DNA of 64,000 nt from Pogonophryne albipinna (Eukaryota; Chordata; Actinopteri; Perciformes; Artedidraconidae), in the NCBI GenBank assembly GCA_028583405.1, contig JAPTMU010000155.1, positions 62,663 through 126,662 on the forward strand. Reading direction: 5' to 3'. The notes below the pieces were generated by a model, which worked only from the letters and a program-made list of their open reading frames with translations, was not told where the DNA came from and did no database searches. The translations under genes and the position numbers were made by a program. Shown one piece after another: positions 53,286 to 62,497 of the stretch. Each line of letters starts with the position of its first letter. The stretch's first letter is position 1.

Positions 53286-53303
53286 TGGGGGCTCGTCCGA
53301 CGG
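53286..53303 (+). other. Primer-binding site, tRNA-Pro-like
   Basis: TGGGGGCTCGTCCG begins two bases after the 5' LTR. It is complementary to the 3' end of a proline tRNA over its first 14 positions; the last four differ from the usual retroviral tRNA-Pro site. Confidence 0.8.
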
Positions 53304-53849
53304 GTTATTTGTTTAAAAAGTTTGTGTAGTGCTCAGAGCACATGGTGTCATTGAGCAGCTGATTCATTGTTGTGGTCCAGCTGTGTGCTGGCTTGTCGCT
53401 GCTATTTGGGGGACACATCATGTCTTTTGGGTTTTAGGAGGCTGTAGTGTTTGACATGTCGTCAGGTTTTGTCTGCCAATCAGAAGGTAAGATGTTGCTG
53501 TTTGTTACGTTTTTGTAAAAGAGATTTTCCCCGCTAGGCTTAAGTGGCGTTTCCCCTTGGGTTGCGTCTGTTTTTTGTTGTTGTTTTTTTTCATAGTGTT
53601 GTGGCGACGTGGTTAGTGTCAGCTGTTTTCGGACAGCTGTCTCGGGGGCACGTCCGCGTGAGTTCTTGGTGTTACATGCGTGCAGGTTGCTCCATAACTC
53701 CGCCGGGTTCCAGTGCGTAATTACCCACCGCAAGCCACATGAAGACTAGGTGAGATTAGGAAGATTTTGTTTAGGCAGTTAGGGGGAAATTCTCTGTTGG
53801 GTTAATCTTATGCCCATGCGTGTTGGCAGTTTAATACTTTGCTTTCTGA
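53304..53849 (+). other. Leader between primer site and ORF
   Basis: About 550 bp without a long ORF. This is where packaging signals of LTR elements normally lie; nothing specific is recognised. Confidence 0.6.
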
Positions 53850-56021
53850 TTGGTTATTATGACTTCTTTGTCAGCGTTTGTGGATGCGCCCTCAGTGTCT
53901 TTCTTAGATGATTGCCAGAAGGCGCAGTTGGTCGAAATAGCAGAGCACTATAACATTGCTGTTGTGGGGAGCAAGCGGAAACATGACATTAAAACTGTCA
54001 TTGTGTCATCTTTGTTTGAGCAGGGGGTGTTGCAGAAGAGTGAGTCTGGTGCAGCAGGGTTCGTGCCGGTAGTGGTTCAGACAGCTGGTTTAACGTTCGA
54101 GCAGCAAAAGGAGCTTTTGGCCATGCAGTTTGATCAGGAGAGATTGCGGTTGGAGTTGAGGTTGGAGCAGGAGAAGTTGAGGTTGGAGCAGGAGAAGTTG
54201 CAGTTGGACATGAGGTTGGAGCAGGAGAAGTTGCAGTTGGAGATAAGGGGTCAGCAGCAGGAGGTAGAGAAGCGTTTAGAGGTGGAGAAGGTGCTGGAGG
54301 TGGAAAAGATGAAATGTGAGGTGGAACATGCTAGATTACGGCTGATGGGAGAGGGCAAGTTTTCTCCAGGGGAGGATGGTGGTGATAGGTCGGCATCAGG
54401 CAGTGGCGATATCATTTCTTACTTGCGATTAGTGCCAAAGTTCAATGAGCGTGACCCGGACATTTTTTTCACTCTATTTGAACGCATAGCAGAGGCAAGA
54501 AACTGGTCAGATTCGGACAGAGTGCTGTTACTTCAGTGTGTACTCACTGGGCGAGCACAGGAAGCCTATTCAGCTGTTTGTGGCGAAAATGCTTTGGACT
54601 ATGATAGAGTAAAATCAGCGGTGTTGAAGTCTTACGAACTGGTTCCTGAAGCGTATCGTCAAAGGTTCAGAAGTTGGGTCAAGGGAGATAAACAGACACA
54701 TGTGGAGTTTATCCGTGATTTAACTTCTCATTTTCAGCGGTGGTGCACGGCAGCAAAGGTTGCAAGTTTTGACGGTCTTTGTGAGCTCATTGTCTTGGAA
54801 CAATTTAAAGACATTCTCCCTCAGCGTGTGGCCACTTATGTGAATGAACAGAAGCCTTCCACCGCGTTTAGAGCTGCTGAATTAGCGGACGATTTTGTGT
54901 TGACACATAAGGGCAGTTTTACTGAGAAGTATTCTAGGGGTGATTGGAAACGTGGAGAAGACAATGGCTATGCCCGCGGTGGTGCAAAGTTTTCACCAGG
55001 CTCCTCCCGTAGATTTGTAGGTCCAGGGCGATCCGAGGGCGCCAGAGTGGGCCAATGTCATTATTGCCGAGAAGAGGGTCATTGGAAGGAGCGGTGTCCG
55101 TTGCTGGAACCTGAGGGGAAGCCTCGTTCTTCATCACATGCTCCAGCCATGTGTTGTTCTGCCGTTTTGGTTAAAAAGCCGCAGGGTGTAAGATCGGGCA
55201 TGGTGCCTGTTAAGAAGCTGGTTTGTGCCGACTTGGAGGTGGGTTCTGTTTTTGAGCCGTTCATAACGGAAGCCGTTGTATCAATGGTCGGTAGTGACAA
55301 GTATGTTCCGATTAAGGTGTTGCGTGACACAGCAGCTAGATACTCATTTATTGTTGAGTCCGTGTTGCCTTTTTCGTCAGAGACAGAAACAGGGGATTTT
55401 GTGCTGATGAGGGGCATGGAGATGGGCTTGATTCCTGTGCAACGTCATACAGTAGTGCTGGATTGTGAGCTGGTACGGGGAGTTGTGTCTATCGGCGTGC
55501 GTCCCGCGTTGCCACTTGATGGGGTACAGATGATTTTGGGCAACGATCTAGCTGGTAGTGCTGTGTGGGCGGGTGTGCCACCGCCTGTGGTGATTTCCAG
55601 GCCGTTGGCATCTGTAGAGCCAGATGAGAGCGGTTTGCAATTTCCAAGTGTGTCTCCAGTTTATACTGTTACGCGTGCGCAGAGCCGTAGGATGTCGACT
55701 GGCCTGCCTGTTTCGGAGTCTGGAAAATGTGGTCCAGCACGGTCCTTGGACTTTGAGATCGAGACAAAGAAGAGGAGGCCGAAGAAGAGGAGGCCGAAGG
55801 AGGTCGGCGCGCCCAAGAGGCCGATGAGCGCCTACATGCTGTGGCTCAACGCCAGCCAACCCAAGGAGGAGTGGGACAGTGGCGGAGGAGGAGCGTCCTC
55901 CAGTCCTAAGAAGGAAATTAAAAAAGCTGGAGTTAAGAAGGAGGATATTGGGTTGTCGTGGATCCCTTTGGGGCCCCGTCTTAAGGGGGGGGCTGTGATG
56001 CCCCTGTGGGTTCATCAGTAG
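53850..56021 (+). CDS. Gag-protease-like polyprotein with captured SSRP1 HMG-box fragment (723 aa)
   Basis: Residues 20-60 form a basic SAP-like helix pair, and 84-165 a Glu/Leu/Gln-rich coiled coil of RLEQEKLQLE-type repeats. About 185-355 is a retroelement capsid region whose last part (LEQFKDILP...AAELADDFVL) is SCAN-like. A CCHC zinc knuckle CHYCREEGHWKERC has C403, C406, H411 and C416. About 455-575 is retropepsin-like, with DTA at 493-495 where DTG/DSG is usual, and a terminal ILGNDLAG. Reverse transcriptase should follow, but residues about 640-700 instead contain a basic linker, APKRPMSAYMLWLNAS (654-669), KEEWD and GGGGASSSPKKE. These match the HMG box and tail of SSRP1 with internal segments missing. 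The ORF crosses the polypurine tract and stops 28 bp inside the 3' LTR. A second Met four codons in is an alternative start. Gag assembly is known for the family; a chromatin role for the tail is only inference. Confidence 0.88.
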   Translation: MVIMTSLSAFVDAPSVSFLDDCQKAQLVEIAEHYNIAVVGSKRKHDIKTVIVSSLFEQGVLQKSESGAAGFVPVVVQTAGLTFEQQKELLAMQFDQERLRLELRLEQEKLRLEQEKLQLDMRLEQEKLQLEIRGQQQEVEKRLEVEKVLEVEKMKCEVEHARLRLMGEGKFSPGEDGGDRSASGSGDIISYLRLVPKFNERDPDIFFTLFERIAEARNWSDSDRVLLLQCVLTGRAQEAYSAVCGENALDYDRVKSAVLKSYELVPEAYRQRFRSWVKGDKQTHVEFIRDLTSHFQRWCTAAKVASFDGLCELIVLEQFKDILPQRVATYVNEQKPSTAFRAAELADDFVLTHKGSFTEKYSRGDWKRGEDNGYARGGAKFSPGSSRRFVGPGRSEGARVGQCHYCREEGHWKERCPLLEPEGKPRSSSHAPAMCCSAVLVKKPQGVRSGMVPVKKLVCADLEVGSVFEPFITEAVVSMVGSDKYVPIKVLRDTAARYSFIVESVLPFSSETETGDFVLMRGMEMGLIPVQRHTVVLDCELVRGVVSIGVRPALPLDGVQMILGNDLAGSAVWAGVPPPVVISRPLASVEPDESGLQFPSVSPVYTVTRAQSRRMSTGLPVSESGKCGPARSLDFEIETKKRRPKKRRPKEVGAPKRPMSAYMLWLNASQPKEEWDSGGGGASSSPKKEIKKAGVKKEDIGLSWIPLGPRLKGGAVMPLWVHQ
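55770..55950 (+). pseudogene. ssrp1: Captured fragment of SSRP1 (FACT complex subunit) coding sequence
   Basis: In frame with the upstream gag-protease. Lys/Arg-rich linker, then APKRPMSAYMLWLNAS, the distinctive start of the SSRP1 HMG box (HMGB proteins differ here), then KEEWD from its third helix region, then a Gly/Ser stretch and KKE-rich tail like that after the box. About 35 residues of the box are missing between NAS and KEEWD, so it cannot fold as a full HMG box. No introns remain, which suggests capture from spliced mRNA. The identification comes from remembered SSRP1 features, not a search. Confidence 0.8.
55983..55993 (+). other. Polypurine tract of the young element
   Basis: AAGGGGGGGGC directly 5' of the 3' LTR, where plus-strand DNA synthesis is primed. 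It is also translated as the end of the polyprotein (KGGA). Confidence 0.8.
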
Positions 56022-56387
56022 AGAGGAGGTGGCTGTGCTGTGGTGATTGGTGATTGCAGTAACTCAGGGCACCTGGGTCTGGTGTCCTGCAACTATTTAA
56101 CGCCTCTCTGCTCCTCTCTGTTGTCTCTCTGCTTCTCCCTGCAGGCACACCGGTTTTGTTGAGTATAATAGGAGTTTATTCAGTTGCTTTACTTTGTGCA
56201 CTTCAACACTCTCACACACATACATGTCCATACAATCCTCACCCTGCATTTACATTACTGATACCACTGACTTCCACACCTCATACTTTACTGGTTTTGA
56301 CTTGTTTGTCCTAAATAAACACCTTTAACTACCCGTTGACATGTTGTGTCTCCTTTTTGTTGTGGCCTTTTGAGCCAGGTCGCAACA
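55994..56387 (+). repeat. 3' LTR of the young element
   Basis: 394 bp, same ends and by eye same sequence as 52890-53283. Followed by target duplication GCATG. Confidence 0.95.
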
Positions 56388-56429
56388 GCATGTCGGCCGA
56401 CTCCAGCCCCCCGTGTTCTGTTGGCGAAC

Positions 56430-56995
56430 CAACTCTCTCTCGAGCTACCTCTCGAGTCCCCTCTCGAGTTCCCTCTCGAGTCCGAGTCTCCTCTCGAGTC
56501 TCCTCTCGAGTATCCTCTCGAGTCTCCTCTCGAGTCTCCTCTCGAGTTTCCTCTCGAGTCTCCTCTCATGTTCCTTCTCGAGTCTCCTCTCCTGGGCCTT
56601 CTCAGGTCTCCTCTCGAGTCACCTCTCAAGTCTCCTTCCAAGTCCCCTTTCAAGTCACCCCTCCAGTCCCCTCTCGAGTCTCCTCTCAAGTCTTCTCTCC
56701 AGTTCCCCCTCAAGTTCCCTCTCGAGTTCCCTTTCAAGTCATCTCTCGAGTCCCTGTTCAAGACACTTCTCAAGTTCCCTCTCGAGTCTCTTCTCAAGTT
56801 CCTTCTCGAGTCCCCTCTCAAGTCTCCTCTCGAGTCTCCTCTCCAGTCACCTCTCGAGTTCCCTCTCGAGTCTCCTCTCCAGTCACCTCTCGAGTTCCCT
56901 CTCGAGTCCCCTCTCAAATGACCTCTCGAGTTACCTCTCAAGTTCCCTCTCAAGCCCTCTCTCGAGTTCCCACTCAAGTCCCTACTCAAGTACCG
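56430..56995. repeat. CTCTCGAGT-type short tandem repeats
   Basis: Dozens of degenerate 12-15-bp units (CCTCTCGAGTCTCCTCTCAA type). They stay open in several frames on both strands, so overlapping Ser-Arg, Leu-Glu-Ser-Pro and antisense Arg-Gly-Asp ORFs appear; only the frame continuing the LTR-element ORF is likely meaningful. Confidence 0.9.
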
Positions 56996-56999
56996 TTGG

Positions 57000-57960
57000 T
57001 GGTTCCGCTGGGGGTCCTGCCAACCCTTTGTCCTGTCCCGTTGGAGGTCCCGCCGTCTACTCTCCTGCCGGGGGTCCTGCCAGCTCCTTGTCCTGTCTCG
57101 TTGGAGGCCCCGCCGACTACTCTCTTGCCGGGGGTCCTGCCAACCCTGTGTCCTGTCCCGTTGGAGGTACCGCTGGGGATCCTGCCAGCTCCTTGTCCTG
57201 TCCCGTTGGGGGTCCCGCCGACTACTCTCCTGCCGGGGGTCCTGCCAACCCTATGTCCTGTCCCGTTGGGGGTCCCGCCGACTACTCTCCTGCCGGGGGT
57301 CCTGCCAACCCTTTGTCCTGTCTCGTTGGAGGTCCCGCCGTCTACTCTCCTGCCGGGGGTCCTGCCAATCTTATGTCCTGTGCCGTTGGAGGCCCCGCCA
57401 ACAACTCTCCTGCCGGGGGTCCTGCCAATCCTATGTCCTGTGCCGTTGGAGGCCCCGCCGACTACTCTCCTGCCGGGGGTCCTGCCAATCTTATGTCCTG
57501 TGCCGTTGGAGGCCCCGCCGACAACTCTCCTGCCAATCCTATGTCCTGTGCCGTTGGAGGCCCCGCCGACTACTCTCCTGCCAACCCTGTGTCCTGTGCC
57601 GTTGGAGGCCCCGCCGACAACTCTCCTGCCGGGGGTCCTGCCAATCCTATGTCCTGTGCCGTTGGAGGCCCCGCCGACTACTCTCCTGCCAACCCTGTGT
57701 CCTGTGCCGTTGGAGGCCCCGCCGACTACTCTCCTGTCGGGGGTCCTGCCAACCCTGTGTCCCGTTGGAGGCCCCGCCGACTACTCTCCTGCCGGGGGTC
57801 CTGCCAACCCTTTGTCCTGTCTCGTTGGAGGTCCCGCCGTCCACTCTCCTGCCGGGGGTCCTGCCAACCCTGTGTCTTGTGCCGTTGGAGGCCCCGCCGA
57901 CTACTCTTCTACCGGGGGTCCTGCCAACCCCATGTCCTGTTTCGTTGGAGGCCTCGACAT
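57000..57960. repeat. 60-bp minisatellite (20-aa units)
   Basis: About 16 units of 60 bp, some shortened to about 45 bp by loss of the CCGGGGGTCCTGC part, in the ORF of the older LTR element. The core contains GTTGGAGGCCCCGCCGACTA. Confidence 0.93.
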
Positions 57961-58544
57961 CACATGTCTCGCCGGGGGTCCTGTCAACTCCTTGTCCTCT
58001 TCCGTGGGGAATCTTGCCGACACCTGTTCCACCGGCTCTGGTTACTGTCCGGTCAACACCGGCTCCTGCCCGGTCCCCTGAGAGCTGTGGTCTTCGCCCC
58101 TCCTCGAACTCTGCCTTGCCCCCGGGCCGTCCACCCGAGAACCCCTTTTTGAATTCTGCCTTACCCCCGGGCCGTCCGCCCGAGATCCCTTCCTGGTCCT
58201 CTGCTGTGCTCCTGGGCGGTCAGCTCAGTCCCGTCCTCCTGACCCCCTCCACCCACCCTGGTGGCCTAGTGATAAATATTTAAATAAAAATCTTCGGACC
58301 CCCCTAGAGGATGTTAGGTCCACCCCACATTTGTAAAAAAAAATAGCACTTTGAGCTGATTATCGAGCCTTCATTGTAACACTGTATGTGCGTGAGCGTG
58401 TGGGGAGTGTTGCAGTAGAAAATTCCACTGTAGCGCCCGGTACATTAATGGGAAACCCTAAATGTTTGAGCACCCTCTATCAAACGTCAAGCTACCCCAC
58501 AGCACCCCCAAAAGAAAATATCTGGCACCGCCACTGTGCTGCAG

Positions 58545-58833
58545 CACCTCTTTTCACCCTCTGTCTGAAACCAGAGCCCAGTCTGCTGTGATTGGTTAGC
58601 TGGCCAACTCTGTTGTGATTGGTCAACCTCTTATAGATGTCATATAGATCATGTACAATGTGTTGGAGCTTTAGCTAATAGAAGCACAAGTTTTACAACG
58701 AGATGTCACCATGTAACGAAAGTAAACAAAGGAGTCCAATGGAAGTGTTTCAGACAGGGGGCGGGACTTCGGGATTTTAGCCTTTGCATTATATGCACAA
58801 AAACCTATATAACAAAGTACAGGAAAGCGAATA
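58545..58833. other. Short spacer
   Basis: Right flank of hAT-like element 3. The site across the target duplication (left GCCTG, right CACCTCTTTTC) would be the pre-insertion locus. Two CCAAT-related GATTGGT motifs lie near 58590 and 58617. No gene. Confidence 0.4.
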
Positions 58834-59553
58834 GAGAACCGCAGTGACGCGTCCTAAAACCCGGAAGTAAGTTAGCATTTTTACCACGTCCGGTTCCTTC
58901 GATAAAAAGCAATGCAATTTCTCCATAGGATTTTGGAAAATAGCTCCAAATAAGGTCTGTGTTTGACACAAATTGAAGAGACAGATCACGTTTTGTTCTA
59001 CGACATTAAATACATCAGCAGTGACCCCGCTGGTGATTTTTGAAGAGTTTACGTGTCTGAAAAACGATGGTTGTTAACAAGTGGCTGAATAGGACTACAG
59101 AAGTTGTCCAGGCCGTTTTACGTCATTACACCGAACACGTAAAACACTCCCGCTAAATTTGTTTGCCCTGTTCTGCTTGAAAGCAAGTACCTGCCTCCTG
59201 GAAACTGTTCAAACAAACACTTCAACTTGTACCATTTACAATCTGTATGTTTGAATATGGATCTTAAGTTGGCGTGACTTTGAAGCAGCGACCCTGCTGT
59301 AGTTCCTTTATAGCATAACGTTAGCATTTTGCTTCTTGCGACTAGATTTATGCTTCGAAAATTATAAAAGTAGGATAGACATGTGGATATTATCCGGCTG
59401 AACAAAACGTGATCCGTCTCTTAAATGTGTGTCAACCACAGACCTTATTTCGAGCTATTTTCCAAAATCCTATGGAGAAATTGTATTGCGTTTTTGACGA
59501 AGGAACCGGAAGGAGTTTACATCCGGGTTTTAGGATGCGTCACTGCGGTTCTC
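58834..59553. mobile_element. Foldback MITE with ~160-bp inverted arms, TA target
   Basis: Left arm about 58834-59000 and right arm about 59402-59553 are reverse complements over nearly their whole length: GAGAACCGCAGTGACGC outermost, then CTCCATAGGATTTTGGAAAA, then GATCACGTTTTGT innermost. One ~15-bp indel occurs near CGGAAGTAAG. TA lies on both sides (58832-58833 and 59554-59555). The 400-bp centre has no transposase. Superfamily uncertain; the TA target fits Tc1/mariner-like mobilisation. Confidence 0.85.
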
Positions 59554-59555
59554 TA

Positions 59556-60704
59556 TACCCCAAAAGATTAATAAGGCCTCTTTGAATGTCTAATTAGACC
59601 ATTTGCAGCAATACATGTCAGCAATAGTCATGTGACACACACCCAGGCAGTTGAAGCTGAGCATTTGACATTGTCATAATTTATAACATCAAAATCCAAC
59701 AAGCTTTAAAACACCAGGCTTTAGATTTTGCATGACAACACACATAACAAACCCAACCCCGTTTGGAATGTACAAAACCATGCCTGTCCCCCCCCACCCC
59801 CCATCCCCTCCACTGCCGCTTTATCGTGCCTCTGTTTGCATGGGGTGATGGAGACAGAGGGCCCGGCCTGTGTGAGTAAATGTGTACAAAAGTGGAAAGA
59901 ATAGGATGTCCATGTTGTGCTTTCCTATTTTTTCTCTCCCCTTCCATGATTAATACAATAATGCCTCCACGCTTTCAATCCCAAATACCAAACTGTCAAA
60001 AGACATCAGATCACATCCTTTCTCTCTTTTCTCTCTCCATTCCTCTTTTTCTCCCTCACCCTCTCTTTTTCTCCCTCCAGCAGCAGTACAGCCTTGCATG
60101 ACAAGTTGACAACAGAAAGTATTTCATCCGTGAGTCACACAAAAGACAGAGGGCTAAAAGTGATGGCGGGAGCAGGATGGAAATGGTGATGATAGGAGAG
60201 AGAGGCCGCCAAAACAGCTCACCTGTCCCGTGGTTATTTAAAGCTGCACTTATCAATACTTTTATTTAAAAAATTGATCAAGTGACTGCGCGTAATGTGA
60301 AGAAAGTGACAAACCAGCAGAGAATTATCATCCTCTCTGAGGTTCCTAGCCTATTTGTTTTGGTTTTACGGTTCACAAACACACAACAGGCAGCCATTTT
60401 TTAGCAAAAAGGTTAGTTAGTGAACAATGATGCTAATAGAGGAGTGAATAGTAGACATATAGGTATTACAACTTGTGATTATCCTTGTTAAGAATAGTTA
60501 AGTAATCAAACAGTAAAGTAATCCCTATATTCAGAACTAAAGCTTGGTAAGGGCGCTCTTTTAGCTTTGAAACTAATTACAGAATTTAGCTTTAAAATAA
60601 GCAAAACATGCTAAAAGAAACCATAATAACAGCGTTAATTTGTTAGCAACCCCTAAGCGTCAAATTTTTCAATAAATGGACCTTTAAGTCTATTTTTGTT
60701 TGAT
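59556..60704. other. Intergenic, no gene recognised
   Basis: Contains a C-rich stretch near 59788 and a CT-rich tract (60020-60080). Short ORFs have no domains. Confidence 0.4.
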
Positions 60705-61420
60705 TTCTGACAAGGTTCAAGGTTCTTTATTTGTCATACGAACATAGCTTCAGAGTAGTTATGTCGATGAAAATCTTAGGTCACAGGCTTCTCCAACTGT
60801 GCAACACAATAATACAGAAGAACAGAAAAATATAGTGCAAGTAAATATTAAAAAGTAAATACAAAAAGAAAAATAGCTTTAAAAAAGTGAAGTAGTGAAA
60901 TAAGAGTCTATATGCAAGCTATTGGAATGATATATTAGATAAATTACTTAAATTACTAAGTAGCAGATGAATGTTATGGATGTTGTTACAACAGTTCAGG
61001 TGTTTAACAGTCTTATTGCCTGTGGGATGAAACTGTCTCTGAATCTGGTGTTTTTTGTCCGGATGCTACGGTAACGCCTGCCAGACGGCAGCAGACTGAA
61101 CAGTTTGTGGCTGGGGTGATGGGGGTCTTTTATAATCCGGAGGGATTTCTTCCTGAGCCGCTGGGAGTATAGGTCCTCCATGGATGGCAGCTCCGTCATG
61201 GTGAAGTTCTGTGTAGTTTTTACCACCCTCTGCAAAGCCTTACGATTGAGGGCTGCCGTACCAGGCCGTGATGCAGCCAGTCAGGATACTCTCTATGGTG
61301 CACCTGTAGAAGAGGATGTGATGTTTCCCACCCGCACTGCCTGGGGTCTGCCCATCAGGAAGTTCAGGATCCAGTCACAGAGGGCACTTTTTTGCCAACA
61401 TAGTGTTACATGCTAAAACC
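60705..61420 (-). mobile_element. Rex1/jockey-like LINE fragment, 3' end with RT C-terminus
   Basis: Read on the minus strand: an RT-like stretch (DWILNFLMGRPQAVRVG) near 61380, a deletion, then an open stretch (60996-61235) with QRVVKTTQ, DLYSQRLRKKSLRII, LLPSGRRYRSIRTKNTRFRDSF and IPQAIRLLN, the conserved C-terminus of these LINEs. The 3' end is ACAAATAAAGAACCTTGAAC, a typical tail, at 60716. It is internally deleted and inactive. The family is similar to, but not the same copy as, 29560-30475. Confidence 0.82.
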
Positions 61421-62279
61421 AAGCAGACATGCAACAAAGGTTTCTAATACCTTTGCATTATTGCCGCATCATGTCAAAGTCATGTCAAATATGTTTGGCA
61501 TTTTTTTTACCACTAATTATAATCGAGAAGCAATCTTGGACCTCCATTTTGTGCCCTCACATGTAGCGTGGTGTGTCCCATTTCTGTTCGGGATGAAGGG
61601 GTAGCGGCTATCTAAAGTCCAGATGGCCCGCCAAATGGAGAATTTCCACATGCATAGTCAAATCAAGTGAGAGGGATTTTGCCAGAATGCATTGCGACTG
61701 GGCCTGAAGAGCAGCAATGTGTAGAAATGTGGCCTTTATGTATTTTTATTATGTAAAATATGTTAAATCTGGGTCTTCTACAAAGTAAATTGATTACTGT
61801 TATTCATTTTCATGATGATTGAATTAGCTGTGTATTAACAACAGCAGATGAATGCACTGGACTACAGAATCTATATGACTCTCATGCCTGTATTTTTCTT
61901 TTGTCGACTACTGCAACTCACATCAACCTCCTGGCTTTAATTTCTGAATGATCATTACCCAATCAAAAGCACTTTGAGACAAGCGATAGTGTGACAGCAG
62001 AAGTAATGGGATAGGAGCCATGTCTGATAGCTGCACATGAGTCTTTTATATCTCCTTACATTCTTATTACAAGGTAAAGCTGCAGAGGTGTCTGGATTCT
62101 CCAGTTGCAGAGTCTAATCACTTTGAGTGGATATAGGTTGCATGCTCACTTTAGCATGTGATAGCCAGGGTTTGCTTTGTACTGATAACCAGGGGTTCAA
62201 TGGGGCTGGTTCCAAGTGGTGGCCTACGCTCATCAGCCTTTTCAACAATGTATATGTTTGCATTTTAAATGTGTCCCTG
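61421..62279. other. Intergenic, no gene recognised
   Basis: No coding exon, RNA gene or clear repeat recognised. Confidence 0.4.
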
Positions 62280-62497
62280 CACTGAAAAAACTGAAATGTT
62301 GAATTGAATTAAATGTATTATATCAACAAATGTCACATAACTGTATTATATTAGTTGAAAGCAATAATATTAACTTGAACGTAATATATTTAAACGTAAT
62401 ATTATTTCTTTCAAATAACCAAATCAAATACAGTTATGTTGTGAAATCTGTTGATATAGTACATTTAATTAAAGCCAACTGATCAGTTGTTTCAGTG
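62280..62497. mobile_element. Small foldback MITE (CACTGAAA ends)
   Basis: About 95-bp imperfect inverted arms: left CACTGAAAAAACTGA, then AATTAAATGTATTATATCAACA, then GAAAGCAATAATATTA; the right end is its reverse complement with about 15% differences. No ORF. Target duplication unclear. Confidence 0.75.

Larger units (their letters stand above)
52890..56387 (+). mobile_element. Young non-autonomous LTR retrotransposon carrying an SSRP1 gene fragment
   Basis: Complete 3498-bp element: 5' LTR, primer-binding site, about 550-bp leader, one 723-codon ORF, polypurine tract and 3' LTR. A perfect 5-bp target duplication GCATG flanks it (52885-52889 and 56388-56392). By eye the two 394-bp LTRs are identical, so the insertion is very recent. 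The ORF has Gag and protease-like regions but no RT, RNase H or integrase; in their place is a piece of host SSRP1. Mobilisation would need enzymes from a related autonomous element. It is inserted in frame-neutral fashion into the repeat ORF of the older element. Confidence 0.93.
51973..58262 (+). pseudogene. Tandem-repeat ORF of the older LTR retrotransposon (split)
   Basis: Starts MDPADDPWEVE just after the 5' LTR. An in-frame TGA occurs at codon 28 (52054-52056), then the frame is open to the insertion at 52890 and resumes in frame after it. The protein is mostly repeats: a 10-aa PAPVLAPAAM unit (52448-52710), a TPAPRVLSAYRP unit (52720-52890), a short S-R-V-S/P unit (56430-56990), a 20-aa PLEVPPTTLLPGVLPTLCPV-type unit (57000-57960), and ALPPGRPPE at the end (58110-58180). 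Frame changes occur inside the repeats: one frame stops at 56921 and another stays open to 58081. I see no zinc knuckle, protease, RT or integrase. Function unknown; a structural Gag-like or non-coding role is possible. Confidence 0.6.
50998..58536. mobile_element. hAT-like DNA transposon 3, host of two nested LTR elements
   Basis: Perfect 15-bp terminal inverted repeat CAGTGGCGGTGCCAG at both ends, flanked by a perfect 8-bp target duplication TGCTGCAG (50990-50997 and 58537-58544). Its own sequence is only about 51013-51548 and 58300-58520; the rest is inserted LTR retrotransposons. No transposase is visible, so it is non-autonomous or deleted. 51425-51540 resembles a fragment of another fish repeat (GTATTTGACCCATCC, then AGCAGTGGGCTGCC). 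Confidence 0.88.

Noticed and set aside
55548..56015. 155-codon ORF antisense to the SSRP1-like tail
   Set aside because: No domain; mirrors a high-GC sense ORF.
53850..56021. Calling the young element an infectious retrovirus
   Set aside because: There is no RT, integrase or envelope; it is a non-autonomous LTR retrotransposon.
56288..56989. Minus-strand Arg-Gly-Asp-rich ORF
   Set aside because: Antisense reading of the CTCTCGAGT repeats, also crossing an LTR boundary.
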